Below, piece after piece: positions 1 to 11,262 of a DNA stretch of 64,000 nt; positions within the stretch are counted from its first letter, which is position 1; each line of letters starts with the position of its first letter. The stretch is from Tamarix chinensis (lineage: Eukaryota; Streptophyta; Magnoliopsida; Caryophyllales; Tamaricaceae): assembly GCA_030549775.1 (NCBI GenBank), contig CM060177.1:60514638-60578637 (forward strand). The letters run 5' to 3'. The notes under the pieces are model-generated. The model worked only from the letters and a program-made list of their open reading frames with translations. It had not been told where the DNA came from and did not search any database. A program made the position numbers and the translations under genes.

Positions 1-335
1 GCGTTCTACCCTATGTGTTTACCTTTCGGTCCACCGGCAATAATAGTGGTCAGAGGCGTTCTGCCTTGTGTGTTTACCTTCCGGTCCATCGGCTATAATA
101 GTGGGGGATTTCGTGCTCGACAAACCAAAGTAAATAAGTTAATCCATGGGAAAGATACTAAATACTTACAATGAAACACCATGTGATTCGGGGCCAGTCC
201 GGTCCACCAGTAAATAATAGTGGTCAAAGGTGTTCTACCCTGTGTGTTTACCTTCCGGTCCATCGGCAATAATAGCGGTCAGAGGCGTTCTGTCCTGTGT
301 GTTTACTTCTAGTCCACCGGCTATAATAGTGGGGT
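1..335. repeat. 55-bp tandem units with a GGTCCACCGGC-AATAATAGTGG core, in two blocks
   Basis: Units begin with variants of 'gcgttctaccctgtgtgtttacc' and end with 'ggtccaccggcaataatagtgg'. Units start at about 1, 56, 227 and 284, with a 120-bp spacer between the two blocks. The same arrangement, reverse complemented, recurs at 35115-35460, 42565-42920 and 56105-56460, so this is a fixed internal feature of the LTR family. Confidence 0.8.
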
Positions 336-1008
336 TCTCGCACTCACATGGACTATTAAAGAATATGTGTGGAATGGACATATTATTAATGAGAATAAAG
401 AATAAGTCACCGGGAAAGTAATCAGGCCTTATCATGCATGTTATTGCACGTTACCTATGTGATTCTGCTATGTGTGTTATGTTGTACGATTGTATGTGTG
501 GCCTTAGTGCATCTGCTCCCTTACTCAGTATCGGACCCGTACTGATACTACCTTGATTGAATGGGTCCTATGATGATCCACCGATGGTGGGGAGCAGACC
601 CCCTGTGCAGGTTTATAATCGGGTACTATTTTGGGGTGGAAGGCTTGACTTGAGTGAGTAGGCAATCCGAATATTGATCCTTTAGGACTTGTTTTATTTA
701 GCTGTATTTTGTACTATGCTTCATGTTTTGAAATTTTACTCTTAAGTTGTACTCCTAAACCGTATTCTAAATACTAATTGAATTATGTTTTGTTAATAAT
801 ATATGTCAAATGTCGACTCATGTTTTAATATTTCGCACTTGATGTTGTTTGGTTTTAGCCTTAGCACTTAGTACTAGAGCGATATAAGTGTACCGGTCTG
901 GTACTAAGTGTGGCGGTAACGCCCCTTAGTTTACGTTTTTATCTTTCGCTTCCACTAAACCTTTTGATTTAAACAAAATTTTTAGTAGTAAATTTGGGGG
1001 TGTTACAT
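1..1008 (+). mobile_element. 3' end of a large non-coding LTR, plus orientation, entering from the left edge
   Basis: The segment ends in GGGGGTGTTACA at 1008. Just before this it carries the block 'acttagtac...ccggtctggtactaagtgtggcggtaac', whose reverse complement occurs near the TGTAACACC end of the large LTRs at 34320, 39791 and 55394. It also has the same 55-bp tandem units (1-335) as those LTRs, in reverse. The TATA-like sites in the relatives put their promoters on the minus strand, so this copy reads in plus orientation and 1008 is its 3' end. No protein gene is visible; the short open frames at 230-435 lie inside the repeat units. Confidence 0.7.
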
Positions 1009-1149
1009 AGTGGATGCCTTTACTTTCACTTGTTTCTTCTTCCCCATGTCTGGTGTCGCTGATTGGACAACTCTCGGAGACACAGACGACGGACAAAATC
1101 AGGGTATGGGGAGCGTGTGAGGCGCATTCATCCTCTTGTTTTCTTCAAC

Positions 1150-2616
1150 CAGCTAATATGAAAACAATGCTCTTGTAAAAACATAGCCAATGAGAATATG
1201 GTTAAGGATTTGGGGTTGAAAACTAAACCACATCCAAAACCTTATTATCTTCAATGGTTGAATAAAGATAAGGGAGTCAAGGTAATAAACAAACCCTAAT
1301 ATCATTCAAAATTGGTAACTACCATTATGAAGTGCTATGCGATGTTTTACCTATGGATGCATGTGGAATCTTATTCGGTAGACCATGGTAGTATGATAGA
1401 AATTCTATTCATAATGGTATTACTAATGATTATCTAGTTGAGAAGGATAGAAAGAAGCATAACTTTAAACCTTCTAAGAATGATAAGGAGAGCATAATTA
1501 AGAATAACAAGAGTTTATTCTTACATGAAAAGGTTATGGTCAAATGTATTAAAGAAAAGGGACTTGTTATGCTATGGTCATAAAAGAATATTTAGAAGGG
1601 GAGAGAGATACCAACAATCCTCGGTTAGATAAACTCATTGATGAGTATCACGATGTTTTTCCTAATGAATTACCACTTGGATTGCTACTTAAGAGAGGGA
1701 TAGAACATGCCATAAATTTACTTCCTAGTGTGTCCTTACCTAATGGGCCTGTTTATAGATGTAACCCAGAGAGGGTTATGGAGTTAGAAAAACGAATATC
1801 AGAGCTCATAGGAAAAGGGTATGTTAGGGAAAGCATGAGTTTGTGTTGGGTACTTACATTACTTTTTCTTGAGGCAGATGCTTTAGCGTAGATCCATGAT
1901 ATTAGTCATTTTGGATGTTAAGTTATTGGGATTTGAGATACTGAAGGAGTTTTTAATAAGGATGAAGATTTGTTGACATGTATAATAAGTGCAAAAAGAA
2001 TGGTAGTTTTGGTAATTATTTACTATAAGATGGTTATCTCTTTAAACTTAATAAGTCGTGTATACCTTGTTCAAGTGTACATGCTATACTAATTAAAGAA
2101 GTAAATGAGGAGGATATAGCTACAAGAAAATTTCTACTAGCCATGGATAATGAAACTAGTACAAACAATTATAGGAAGATGTGTAACTTGTTAGAAAAGT
2201 AAAAGTTTCTTCCATAACGGTTCGTGTACTCCTTTACCACTACTTGATCAACCATGGGAGAGCATTAGCATGGATTTCATTTTATGATTAACAATGATGT
2301 AGAAGGGTAAAGGCTCTATTCTTATTGTAGTAGATGGATTTTCAAAAATGGAAAATTTTATAACTTGTAACAAAATTGATAATGCAACACATTTTGCGGA
2401 CTTATATTTCTAAAAAATAGTAAAGTTACATGTTGTTCCCAAATGTATAGTATCAGATAGAGATTTCAAATTCTTAAGTTACTTTTGAAAGACACGTTAG
2501 CACATGTTAGGTATAAAGTTACTATTTAGTAATTCTCATCATTCTCAAAAGGATGGTCAAATTGAAGTGAATAATGGAACTCTAGGTACTTTACTATAAG
2601 GGTTAGTGAATAAGAG
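1150..2616 (+). pseudogene. Decayed Ty3/gypsy gag-pol remnant lacking the reverse transcriptase
   Basis: Translated pieces read in gypsy polyprotein order. About 1205-1265 encodes the post-protease stretch (LGLKTKPHPKPYYLQWLN). 1320-1400 encodes the region ending in FGRPW. 1620-1845 encodes the linker before reverse transcriptase (DEYHDVFPNELP, RGIEHAINLLP, YVRESMS). At about 1850 the frame jumps to the end of RNase H (EADALA), so reverse transcriptase and most of RNase H are deleted. 1915-2150 holds relics of the zinc-binding integrase N-terminus. 2330-2560 is integrase core with DGFSKM, a [12 protein letters not shown] motif and an HHSQKDGQIEV-like motif. Stops and frameshifts are scattered throughout and the integrase C-terminus is missing before the LTR at 2617. 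The best piece is the 105-codon frame at 1574-1891. Lying between two plus-oriented LTR ends (1008 and 2617), it may be the internal part of that element; this is inference. Confidence 0.8.
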
Positions 2617-3494
2617 TGTAATACTCCAAAAATTTCGAAAACCTATATTTTAATAAATAACTTCTATCTAAAATACTATTTGCTTTTAAAATTATTTATT
2701 TTCATTATTTTATGGATTTTAGAGTATATAAGTTTGGATAATAGTATTTAATAAATTAAAAATAAATATTTTTCTATTTATCATATTATTTTATTTAAAT
2801 AATTTTCTAAACTAATATTTTACCCACTTTATCTTTTTTAAATTAATATTTTAGATTATAATGAATTAAATAATTAAATTAAATAATTTATCAAGAATAT
2901 TACATTTTATGATTTTATAAATTAATTTAATTTATTTCCCCTATTTTCTCTTTTTCCTTTTTATTTTCTTTCTCCTTTTTCTTCTTTCTTCTCTTTTCCT
3001 TTTTCTCCTCCTTAGGCTGCCCGCATCGGCCTACTTCCCCCCCTCCTTGCGCGTTGGGCTACGCCCGCTCCTCCCTCCTTTCTCTCCCTCGCGCACCGTC
3101 CAGCACGCCCAGCCCGACCTCTCTTTTTTCCCCTAGACCGACCGGCTCCCTTCTTTTCCTACGCCGGTCCAGCCGCCCGTCAGCCTTCTTCTTCTCCTCT
3201 CTTCTTCTCCCACGCCCGACCATTTCTTCCTCCATGGTCGAGCATGTCGCCACCTGCAACCCGGCCACCACCTACCTCCCTCTCCCTCTCTCTCCTCCCC
3301 TGTCGTTTTCTTTCTTTTTTTGAGCCAAAACGGCCCTAGACCACAGCCCCGCATGCCCCTCTCCCTTTCCTTCTTCTTCCCTCTTTTCCCCTGCCACCCG
3401 ACCACCACCTGCCACTTGCACCCTCTCGTCGGCCAGCCGCTGCCCCCTTTCTTCTCCCTCTTATTTTTCCTCATCTCCCTAACCATTCATTCAC

Positions 3495-3501
3495 TATAAA
3501 T
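3495..3501 (+). promoter_or_regulatory. Probable LTR TATA box
   Basis: TATAAAT in 'cactataaattcgaaccc' is followed within 30-40 bases by a long CT-rich leader, as in plant LTR promoters. The minus-strand LTRs carry an equivalent site (59054-59061, 45571-45578). This fixes the orientation of this unit as plus. Confidence 0.5.
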
Positions 3502-3846
3502 TCGAACCCACATCCCCCTTCCCCGAGACTCTTCTCTCTTTTCTCTTCCTCCCATTCGTTCCCCTTTTTTTTTATTACCGCCACCGCCTGAACCACCGCA
3601 CCCAGCCCTACGCCACCTTCTGCCACTGCCTACTACCACCATGCACCACCACGCCGCCCCTCGAGCCCTACACTTCCTCCCTTCTCCTCCTCTTCCTTAT
3701 TCTCCTAAGTTTTTCCTCTTACCACCGAGCCACCTGCAACCGCCATTTCTACCGCCGTCCGGCCACCTCTTCCGCCACCCAACCCACCGTTCGACACCCT
3801 ACAACCCCCTCTACAACCGCCATGCATCAGTTGGCCAAAAAATAGA

Positions 3847-3851
3847 CCTTG
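3847..3851. repeat. Target-site duplication CCTTG, left copy
   Basis: CCTTG occurs here and again at 11258-11262, directly flanking the two LTRs of the minus-strand gypsy element. The 5-bp length is normal for Ty3/gypsy integration. Confidence 0.9.
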
Positions 3852-4843
3852 TAATACGAACCCGACTAGCCGGATCGTACTCGATCCCTTAAACGGGGGT
3901 CGGGAATGTACTCGTTTCCCGCTGAACCGGAGTAATCTCCGAATCAAAAGTTGATACTTCAACGGATTTGTGTGCGAATTAGTAGGAAAACCCGAGAAAT
4001 TTCATTCCAAAAACCTCCTCTCTTTACAAGCAAACCCCGCCCGATATATATGACGGGAATCGAGCACCAAAAAGAAGGGGGAGCGGACAAGGGTGAGAAA
4101 ACAGTTGACCTAGGGCCTCAGATTTGGTGTCAGGGACAAGATCCGGGGCAGGCAAAGGTGGACGTGCGTCGATGGTGACCTGCAATGGTCATCGATAAGG
4201 CAAAAAGAGAAACGGGGTCGAGCAACCAAGAGAGGAACAAAAGAAAGGCGATCAGCGCTCCCCGAAGGAGGAAGAAGACTTAAATAGGTGGGTAACTAGG
4301 GCACGATGAGTCACCCCCGATTGGGCCGAAACTTGGGCCTGGGCTCAAGTTTTGGTTCAACCCAAACTTAGCTTAAAAGGAGGTTAACTCTATTCTCCTA
4401 TTTTCATTAGATTCAAGAGGCGATTATAACGGGATAATACCGATCCTGAATCTAATGCAAACAGGGAAACAAGACTAAGTTACCCATACTCATTTAGGCT
4501 CGAGGCGGCCATTGATAACCAACTCCTTCTAACCCGAGACTATCAATGGGATTTCCAAAAATTAGGGTAAAATCATCATCGGCCACTAAACACACACAGC
4601 CTAAAAAAATATTAATGTTCCAACCATGATTACACATGTTACACATTCAAGCTTAATTAATTACAAAAACACAGTTCAAAAGTGCTTCTGCCCCCGCTCG
4701 TTGCCTCCACTCCTCAATCTAGCTTCGGATCCCAACATACCCTGAAGATGGAAAACGTGGATTTATATGAGTGAGGAGACAACAGGGTTCGATTATCAAA
4801 AAGTAAAAGGAGAGGAGTAGTTGATGAAGTGCGGTCCGTATCA
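3852..4843 (-). repeat. 3' LTR of the minus-strand gypsy element
   Basis: On the minus strand it starts TGATACGGACC (4843) and ends CGTATTA (3852). It aligns along its full length with 10264-11257. A TATTTAAG promoter-like site lies at about 4279-4287 (minus strand). The boundary is set by where the two copies diverge and by the CCTTG duplication. Confidence 0.93.
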
Positions 4844-4856
4844 TCCCCCCTTCTTT
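4844..4856 (-). promoter_or_regulatory. Polypurine tract of the minus-strand gypsy element
   Basis: The minus strand reads AAAGAAGGGGGGA immediately before the 3' LTR start TGATACG, the position and composition expected for the plus-strand priming site of reverse transcription. Confidence 0.85.
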
Positions 4857-4877
4857 AGAGGGTTTCGTCCCTGAAAC

Positions 4878-6148
4878 CTACGCTAAGTGATCAAAAGGAG
4901 AGTGGTCAGAAACATTAAAAGTTGGGCTAATAGCGCCATACTTATCAGGAAGGTCTATTTTATAGGCATTTTCATTTATCTTTTCCAAGATAGTAAACGG
5001 GCCATCCCCCCTTACATCCAGCTTACTCTTGCGATGGGTGGGGAAATGATCCTTTCGTAAGTGTATCCAAACTAAATCCCCAGGCTGGGAGACAACCCTT
5101 TTTCTATGGTGATTAACTCGGGACGCCACGGCCTCATTTCGTATGTTAATATGTTTAGCCACAGATTCATGTAGTTCTTTAATCATCTTGGCTCGTTTGT
5201 CAGCCCCCAAGGACACATATTGAGATGGGGGAATGGGAGAGAGGTCGAGGGGAGTTAAATGATTGATTCCGTAAACAACTTCAAAAGGAGATTTACCCGT
5301 GGTGGAGTGGGAAGTCCGGTTATAAGAAAATTCAATATGTGGCAACGCTGACTCCCAGTGCCATGAGTTATTGTCAAGAAAGGCTCGAAGCATATTGCCA
5401 AGTGTGCGGTTAACAACTTCTGTTTGCCCATCGGTTTGAGGATGGCATGAGGTCGAGAAAAGAATTTTGGTGCCTAGTTTCCCCCAAAGGACACGCCAAA
5501 AGTGGGATACAAATTTGACATCACGATCTGAAACAATGGTCCTGGGAACTCCATGTAGTCTGACAATATTTGAGAAGAAGTAGTCAGCAATGAGGGAGGC
5601 ATCATTCGTTTTGTTACATGGAACGAAGTGGGCCATTTTTGAAAACCTATCGACAACTACCATAACTGAATCTTTGTTCTTGTTAGATCTGGGAAGGCCA
5701 AGAACAAAGTCCATTGACACATCCGTCCAAGGTTGGCTAGGCACGGGGAGGGGTGTGTAAAGGCCATATGGATGTGTTGTCGATTTGGCTCGTTTGCACG
5801 TCACACAATTGGAGCAAAAATGTTGCACATCTCTTTTCATGTGTGGCCGATAAAAGTGTTCCTTTAGGACGTCTAGGGTTTTGGCGTACCCAAAATGTCC
5901 CATTAAGCCGCCACCATGAGATTCAGTTATGAGGAGTTCTCGGAAGGAACATCTAGGGACACACAAGCGAATTTCTCGAAAGAGGTAGCCATCATGGACG
6001 TAAAATTTATCAAGGGCAGTATTTTGACATTTAGAGAATAAATCTCCAAAATCCTCATCATCGGAGTAGAGCAGTTTTAAATGGGAGAATCCTAAGAGCC
6101 TAGCATCCACAGTGGCCACAAGGGTGTGCCTTTGACTTAAAGCATCGG
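4878..6148 (-). pseudogene. Integrase region of gypsy pol (minus)
   Basis: A 413-codon open frame (6119-4878) carries the integrase: the zinc-binding HHCC segment (ESHGGGLMGHFG, then CSNCVTCK), the catalytic core with Asp in MDFVLGLP, the second Asp in VSDRDVKF and Glu in HPQTDGQTEVVN, and a C-terminal DNA-binding part with GDLVWIHLRK and RGDGPFTILEKINENAYKI. It ends shortly before the polypurine tract with no chromodomain visible. The catalytic triad looks preserved. It is separated from RNase H by a frameshift near 6228-6232 (one base missing relative to related elements), so it could not be made as part of the normal polyprotein. Confidence 0.92.
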
Positions 6149-7759
6149 CTACCTTATTATCTCCCCCCTTCGTATATTTGACAATGTAGGGGAAAGACTC
6201 AATAAACTCACTCCATTTTCCTGGCGACGATTCAGCTTGTTTTGGGTTTTGAGATATCCTAAATCTTGATGGTCAGTGTGAATAATAAACTCTTTTGGCC
6301 ATAAATAGTGTTGCCAAGTCTCTAAAGATCTGACAAGGGCGTACAGCTCCTTCTCATAGGTAGAGTAGTTGAGATAGGCGTCTTTCAATTTTTCGCTAAA
6401 GTAGGCAATGGGTCGCTTTTCCTGGGAGAGGAAAGCACCGATGCCTACTCCCGAAGCGTCACAATCGACATCGAAAACCTTTTCAAAGTCAGGTAGAGCT
6501 AGAAGTGGTGCCTTAACTAGTTTTTCTTTTAATTGATCAAACGCCTTTTGCTGGGCTATGCCCCACTTAAATTCTACGGATTTTTTGACAAGATCGTTGA
6601 GAGGGGCAGCAATGGTACTGAAGTGGGGAACAAACCTACGATAAAACCCGCACAACCCGTGAAAGCTCTGGACTTGCGACACATTTTGTGGTGTGGGCCA
6701 ACCTTGAATGGCACTAATCTTTTCCTCATCTACCCTAACACCATCCTTGCTAACCACAAAGCCTAAGAATATAACCTCCTCAAGGCAAAAATTGCTCTTG
6801 GAGGGATTAGCAAACAAATACTCCTCCCGGAGCACATGTAACACACTCCTCAAGTGTGATATATGCTCATGATAATTCTTGCTATAAATGAGGATGCCAT
6901 CGAAGTAGACGACAACAAACTTACCGATGAAATTGCGCAACACATGGTTCATTAATCGCATGAAGGTGCTAGGGGCGTTGGATAGTCCAAATGGCATAAC
7001 AAGCCACTCATATAACCCAAAGTTAGTTTTGAAGGCGGTTTTCCACTCATCGCTGGGTTTCATTCGAATCTGTTGGTATCCACTTTTGAGATCGATTTTA
7101 GAAAAAACGATACTCCCATTTAATTGGTCAAGCATTTCATCTAGGCGAGGGATGGGATAACGGTATTTGACAGTGATTTTGTTGACCGCACGTGAATCCA
7201 CACACATGCGCAAACTCCCGTCCTTTTTGGGGACTAACAAAACAGGTACCGCACAAGGGCTCATGCTTTCCCGAACATGACCCTTTTCAAGTAATTCAGT
7301 GACCTATTTTTTGAGTTCTTTAACCTCTTCTGGGTTGGCCCTATAAGCGGGGCGGTTGGGGATGCTGACTCCCAGAATGAAGTCGATTTGATGTTCTATG
7401 CCTCTAAGAGGTGGGAGGCCTTTTGGAACTTCTTCCGGAAATAAGTCTGAGAACTCAGAGAGGAGATTTTGGACTTCAAGGGGGAGAGAACATGAAGGGT
7501 AAGTGGAGGACTCGAGGCAATGTTTGTAGATTAAGATGTAGACATGCATGTTTAGCGAGAAGGCCTGCCCAACATCCCTTTTTTGAGCAAAAAGGTTAGT
7601 ATGCGGTCCATTGTCTAACCCGAGGCAGTTATCAACACTAGTGGTGGAAGGCATTTTTCTACGGTCAAACTCATCCTTCAACTTAAGCTGGTCTTCCTTA
7701 ACCTGAGAAGGTGAAAGAGGTGCTAGGGTGTACTTCCTATCCTCCTTATAGACAGTGTA
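6149..7759 (-). pseudogene. Reverse transcriptase and RNase H region of gypsy pol (minus)
   Basis: Two open pieces in one frame. 7681-7304 holds the linker before reverse transcriptase (LFPEEVPKGLPPLRGIEH). 7264-6149 holds reverse transcriptase ([48 protein letters not shown]) and RNase H ([36 protein letters not shown]). A TAG at 7304-7306 interrupts the linker. The active-site motif reads YFDG instead of YFDD (codon GGC at 6896-6898), removing one of the two adjacent catalytic Asp residues, so this copy should be inactive even without the stop. Upstream, a TGA at about 7760 separates it from protease. These losses show the element is non-autonomous. Confidence 0.92.
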
Positions 7760-9237
7760 TCAATTTTTGAATCCATTGTGTATGACTTTTCTGTCAAATT
7801 GCCAAGGACGTCCTAGGAGGGCATGGCTAGCATGTATATGTACAACATCACACAAGACCTCATCCTCATATCTTCCAATTCGGATACTTAAGAGGACTTG
7901 TTTGTTAACCTTAACTTCCCCAAGCTCACTTAGCCACTGTAGTTTATAAGGACAAGGATGTTTAATGATTGGGAGGCCTAGTTTGTGGACCAACTCGGTA
8001 CTGGCCACATTAACGCAACTCCCACTATCGATTATTAGGCTACCTTTAGTCCCATTGATATAGCAACGGGTGTGGAATAAGTTCTCTCGCTGATCGTACG
8101 AGGGATCGGCCCTAACATTGGAGGCAAGGGACCTACGAATGACTAGAGACTCAGAAAGGGGTAGCTCCATGTCCTCATCGCTTTCATTTCCAAGTTCCCC
8201 AAGCGTATTCTCCTTTTCTTCCTCAGAATCAGAGACTAGTTCTCCGTCTCTCATCATCATGACCCTTCGGTTAGGGCGTTGTGAGGCAATATGCCCATGG
8301 CCCAGGCATTTGAAGCATTGGACACTTTTAGAGGAGTTTGGTCTACTTGGGTTGACTATGGCTTTTCCTTTGTCACTTGGTAAAGGGAGGGAAGAAGTTG
8401 GAGCTTTATGGTCAGATCTCAGATTTGGGGGAGATTTCCAATGGAACGATTCAGGATTCCTAGAGAAGGATCTAGGTTGAGCTTGAGTTCGGGGTTTAGC
8501 CCTAGGATTCTTTATTTGTTTCTCAAGTTTTTCAGCTAGGTTCAGAAGTTCATCCATTTCTACATAGGGATAGAGTTCTACAAGGTTGGCAATCTCGGGA
8601 TTAAAACCTCTAAGGAACCTTGCCATTGTGGCTTCTCGGTCCTCATCAATGTTTAATTTGGCTAGACACATTTCCATTTCCTTATAGTATTCATCGACCG
8701 TTTTTGTTCCTTATCTAAGGAATTGTAGGCGTTGATGCAAATCTCGATGGTAGTGGGAAGGAATAAAGCGTCGGTGCATGAGGGATTTAAACTCAAGCCA
8801 TGAGGAAATAGGGGGTTCACCGTAACGTTCTCTTTCCCTAGTAAGCCTACCCCACCATGAACTAGCATAGTCCGTGAATTCAACAATGGCTAGCTTGATT
8901 TTTTATCGTCAGGATAATCATGGCAATCAAAAACTAACTCAATTTTTCTTTCCCAATCAAGATAGGCGTCAGGGTCATTCTTACCATTGAAATGTGGAAT
9001 TTTTAATTTGATACTTCCTAGGCCCCGATCATGCCCATAATAATTTTGCCTATAGGTGCGATTAGGGCGGGGAGAGTGTGCATAACCTACAGACTCAAGA
9101 TCGTTTTCTATTTGCTGATTATTATTTCCGGGTTGGTTGATGGCCCTCTCGTTGTTCTGATTATTAACCATTTCAGCCCTAAGTCCACGGACCGTAGCAT
9201 CCATGGTATTAATTCGTTCAAGCATTATCCTAACCAT
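7760..9237 (-). pseudogene. gag and protease region of the minus-strand gypsy element
   Basis: The gag N-terminus lies at 9237-8890 (IPHFNGKNDPDAYLDWERKI), then continues out of frame through 8890-8710 and back in frame at 8677-7760. That last frame gives MARFLRGFNPEIANLVELYP, a basic linker, a zinc knuckle at about 8275-8320 and an acidic stretch. It ends with the aspartic protease (LIIDSGSCVNVAS, about 8010-8035) and its tail ending LLGRPW. The knuckle should be CX2CX4HX4C, but the last Cys codon is CGC (Arg, 8276-8278). Frameshifts lie near 8893 and near 8710, and a TGA ends protease at about 7760. Confidence 0.9.
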
Positions 9238-10246
9238 TTAAGCAATAGATTCACCCTCATCCATTATACCCTATAGTCTAGGTGGAGGCCAAAAGATTTG
9301 TCCGGTTCTAAGTACAATTTTTTTTTCAGGCAGGCAGCAAGAAAAGAAAAAAAGAAAAAAAAATGTCAAGTCATGCTTTCAACGAGAACGAACAGGAATA
9401 ATGCACAAGAAGCAACAAGGCAGATACGAAACCAGGTAGGACGGAGGAAAGCAGTAAACACCCAAGCAAGATATGACTGAAACGGGGAAGGGATTAGGGC
9501 TTACAGACCAGGAATTAAAATTTACAAGGCTTCCCTAATTAAATACAACCATACTGAAATTGAAGATAGAGAGAGGGAAAAAAATTACAGCGAGGCCTCC
9601 GCCAAACGCGCCCTGGCTCGGGCGTTGAGTCAACTCGCTGGGTCGAACGAGTTCCCAGTCGAGTTAGCACGCCCTAGTGAGTCCGGGCGGGTTGAACCGA
9701 TTCCAAAGCAGGTCCGGCCGAGTTGGCTCCGATTCACGCGGCCCAAGGTAATTCCACACGGAACGAACCACAAGGTTCGTTTTCGACAGCACAATTCCCA
9801 CACAAACTAGACAAAATGGGACAAGGCAAGAAAATAACATTCACGACAAGAAAAAAACCGGGGGAAGGAATCCAAAAAGCACACATAGATCACAGCAGTG
9901 AGGATACATCATCGGACGGATTTCGACTCCGTCCTCAGAGTTAAACCAAGTCAACATAACTTATCAGCTTAGAGATACGAGTTCTGAAACAAGTTTACCC
10001 GAGTAGTCGATCTAGGTGGGGGGGAAGTAACCGAGACTGGCTGCGGTTTCGTGCGGTGGTAGCGCTGTAGCGCCACCGTTGGGCCACCAACTCGGAGTCG
10101 TTCCGGCTTCGATTAAGGCGCGCCAGTGTCCCTACCATAGAGAAAACCCAAGGGTAAGTGTAGATCAAAGAACGGAAGAGAGAAATAAAAATTATCAAAA
10201 AAAACTCACACTGAAGTACACCATTTGCGACGCCGATCGAGCAACT
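9238..10246 (-). other. Untranslated leader of the minus-strand gypsy element
   Basis: About 1 kb between primer site and gag. On the plus strand it is A-rich (runs of A near 9317-9362), with a GC-richer stretch at 9600-9780. Small open frames here (9298-9480, 9625-9944, 9995-10327) show no recognisable protein. This is the normal position for a packaging and leader region. Confidence 0.6.
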
Positions 10247-10250
10247 TAAG

Positions 10251-10261
10251 CTTTGATACCA
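10251..10261 (-). promoter_or_regulatory. Primer binding site of the minus-strand gypsy element
   Basis: The minus strand reads TGGTATCAAAG two bases after the LTR end. It begins like the initiator-Met site TGGTATCAGAGC but differs at one position near its 3' side. Confidence 0.75.
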
Positions 10262-10263
10262 GA

Positions 10264-11257
10264 TAATACGAACCTGACTAGCCGGATCGTACTCGATCCG
10301 TTTAACGGGGGTCGGGAACGTACTCATTTCCCGCTGAACCGGAGTAATCTCCGAATCAGACTTTGATACTTCAACGGATTTGTGTGCAAATTAGTAGGAA
10401 AACTCGAGAAATTTCATTCCAAAAACCTCCTCTCTTTACAAGCAAACCCCGCCCGATATATATGACGGGAATCGAGCACCAAAAGGAAGGGGGAGAGGGC
10501 AAGGGTGAGAAAACAGTTAACCTAGGGCCTCAGATTTGGTGTCAGGGACAAGATCCAGGGTAGCCAAAGGTGGACGTGCGTCGATGGTGACCTGCAACGG
10601 TCATCGATAAGGCAAAAAGAGAAACGGGGTCGAGCAACCAAGAGAGGAACAAAAGAAAGGCGATCAGCGCTCCCCGAAGGAGGAAGAAGACTTAAATAGG
10701 TGGGTAACTAGGGCACGATGAGTCACCCCCCGATTGGGCCAAAACTTGGGCCTGGGCTCAAGTTTTGGTTCAACCCAAACTTAGCTTAAAAGGAGGTTAA
10801 CTCTATTCTCCTATTTTCATTAGATTCAAGAGGCGATTATAACGGGATAATACCGATCCTGAATCTAATGCAAACAGGGAAACAAGACTAAGTTACCCAT
10901 ACTCATTTAGGCTCGGGGGTGGCCATTGATAACCAACTCCGCCTAACCCGAGACTATCAATGGGATTTCCAAAAATTAGGGTAAAATCATCATCGGCCAC
11001 TAAACACACACACCCTACAAAAATATTAATGTTCAAACCATGATTACACATGTTACACATTCAAGCTTAATTAATTACAAAAACACAGTTCAAAAGTGCT
11101 TCCGCCCCCGCTCGTTGCCTCCACTCCTCAATCTGGCTTCAGATCCCAACATACCCTGAAGATGGAAAACGTGGAATTATATGAGTGAGGAGACAACAAA
11201 GTTCGATTATCAAAAAGTAAAAGGAGAGGAGTAGTTTATGAAGTGCGGTCCGTATCA
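10264..11257 (-). repeat. 5' LTR of the minus-strand gypsy element
   Basis: It aligns along its full length with 3852-4843. It starts TGATACGGACC at 11257 and ends CGTATTA at 10264 on the minus strand, followed by the primer site. A TATTTAAG site lies at about 10691-10699. The divergence point from flanking DNA is followed by the CCTTG duplication. Confidence 0.93.
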
Positions 11258-11262
11258 CCTTG
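11258..11262. repeat. Target-site duplication CCTTG, right copy
   Basis: Matches 3847-3851 exactly and abuts the right LTR; the host LTR resumes after it. Confidence 0.9.

Larger units (their letters stand above)
3852..11257 (-). mobile_element. Ty3/gypsy LTR retrotransposon, structurally full-length, minus strand
   Basis: A 7.4-kb element with two LTRs of about 992 and 994 bp, a tRNA-type primer site inside the right LTR, a polypurine tract inside the left LTR, and gag-protease-reverse transcriptase-RNase H-integrase in that order on the minus strand. That order (integrase last) is the gypsy arrangement. Target duplications CCTTG flank it. The LTRs look about 95% alike by eye in the stretch compared, suggesting moderate age. 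The coding part is dead: two nonsense codons, at least three frameshifts, a changed reverse transcriptase active site and a changed zinc knuckle. The protein family looks like the CRM/Galadriel side of the chromoviruses from remembered RT and integrase wording, with no visible chromodomain; treat that as tentative. Confidence 0.95.

Noticed and set aside
2612..2616. AAGAG as a target duplication for the 2617-14220 unit
   Set aside because: The 5-mer after 14220 is TAAAC; no match, so the unit's integration boundaries are not proven.
3054..3962. Several overlapping open frames of 70-117 codons
   Set aside because: They lie in a CT/GC-rich LTR leader, are Pro/Ser or Arg/Glu-rich by composition, and overlap on both strands with no domain.
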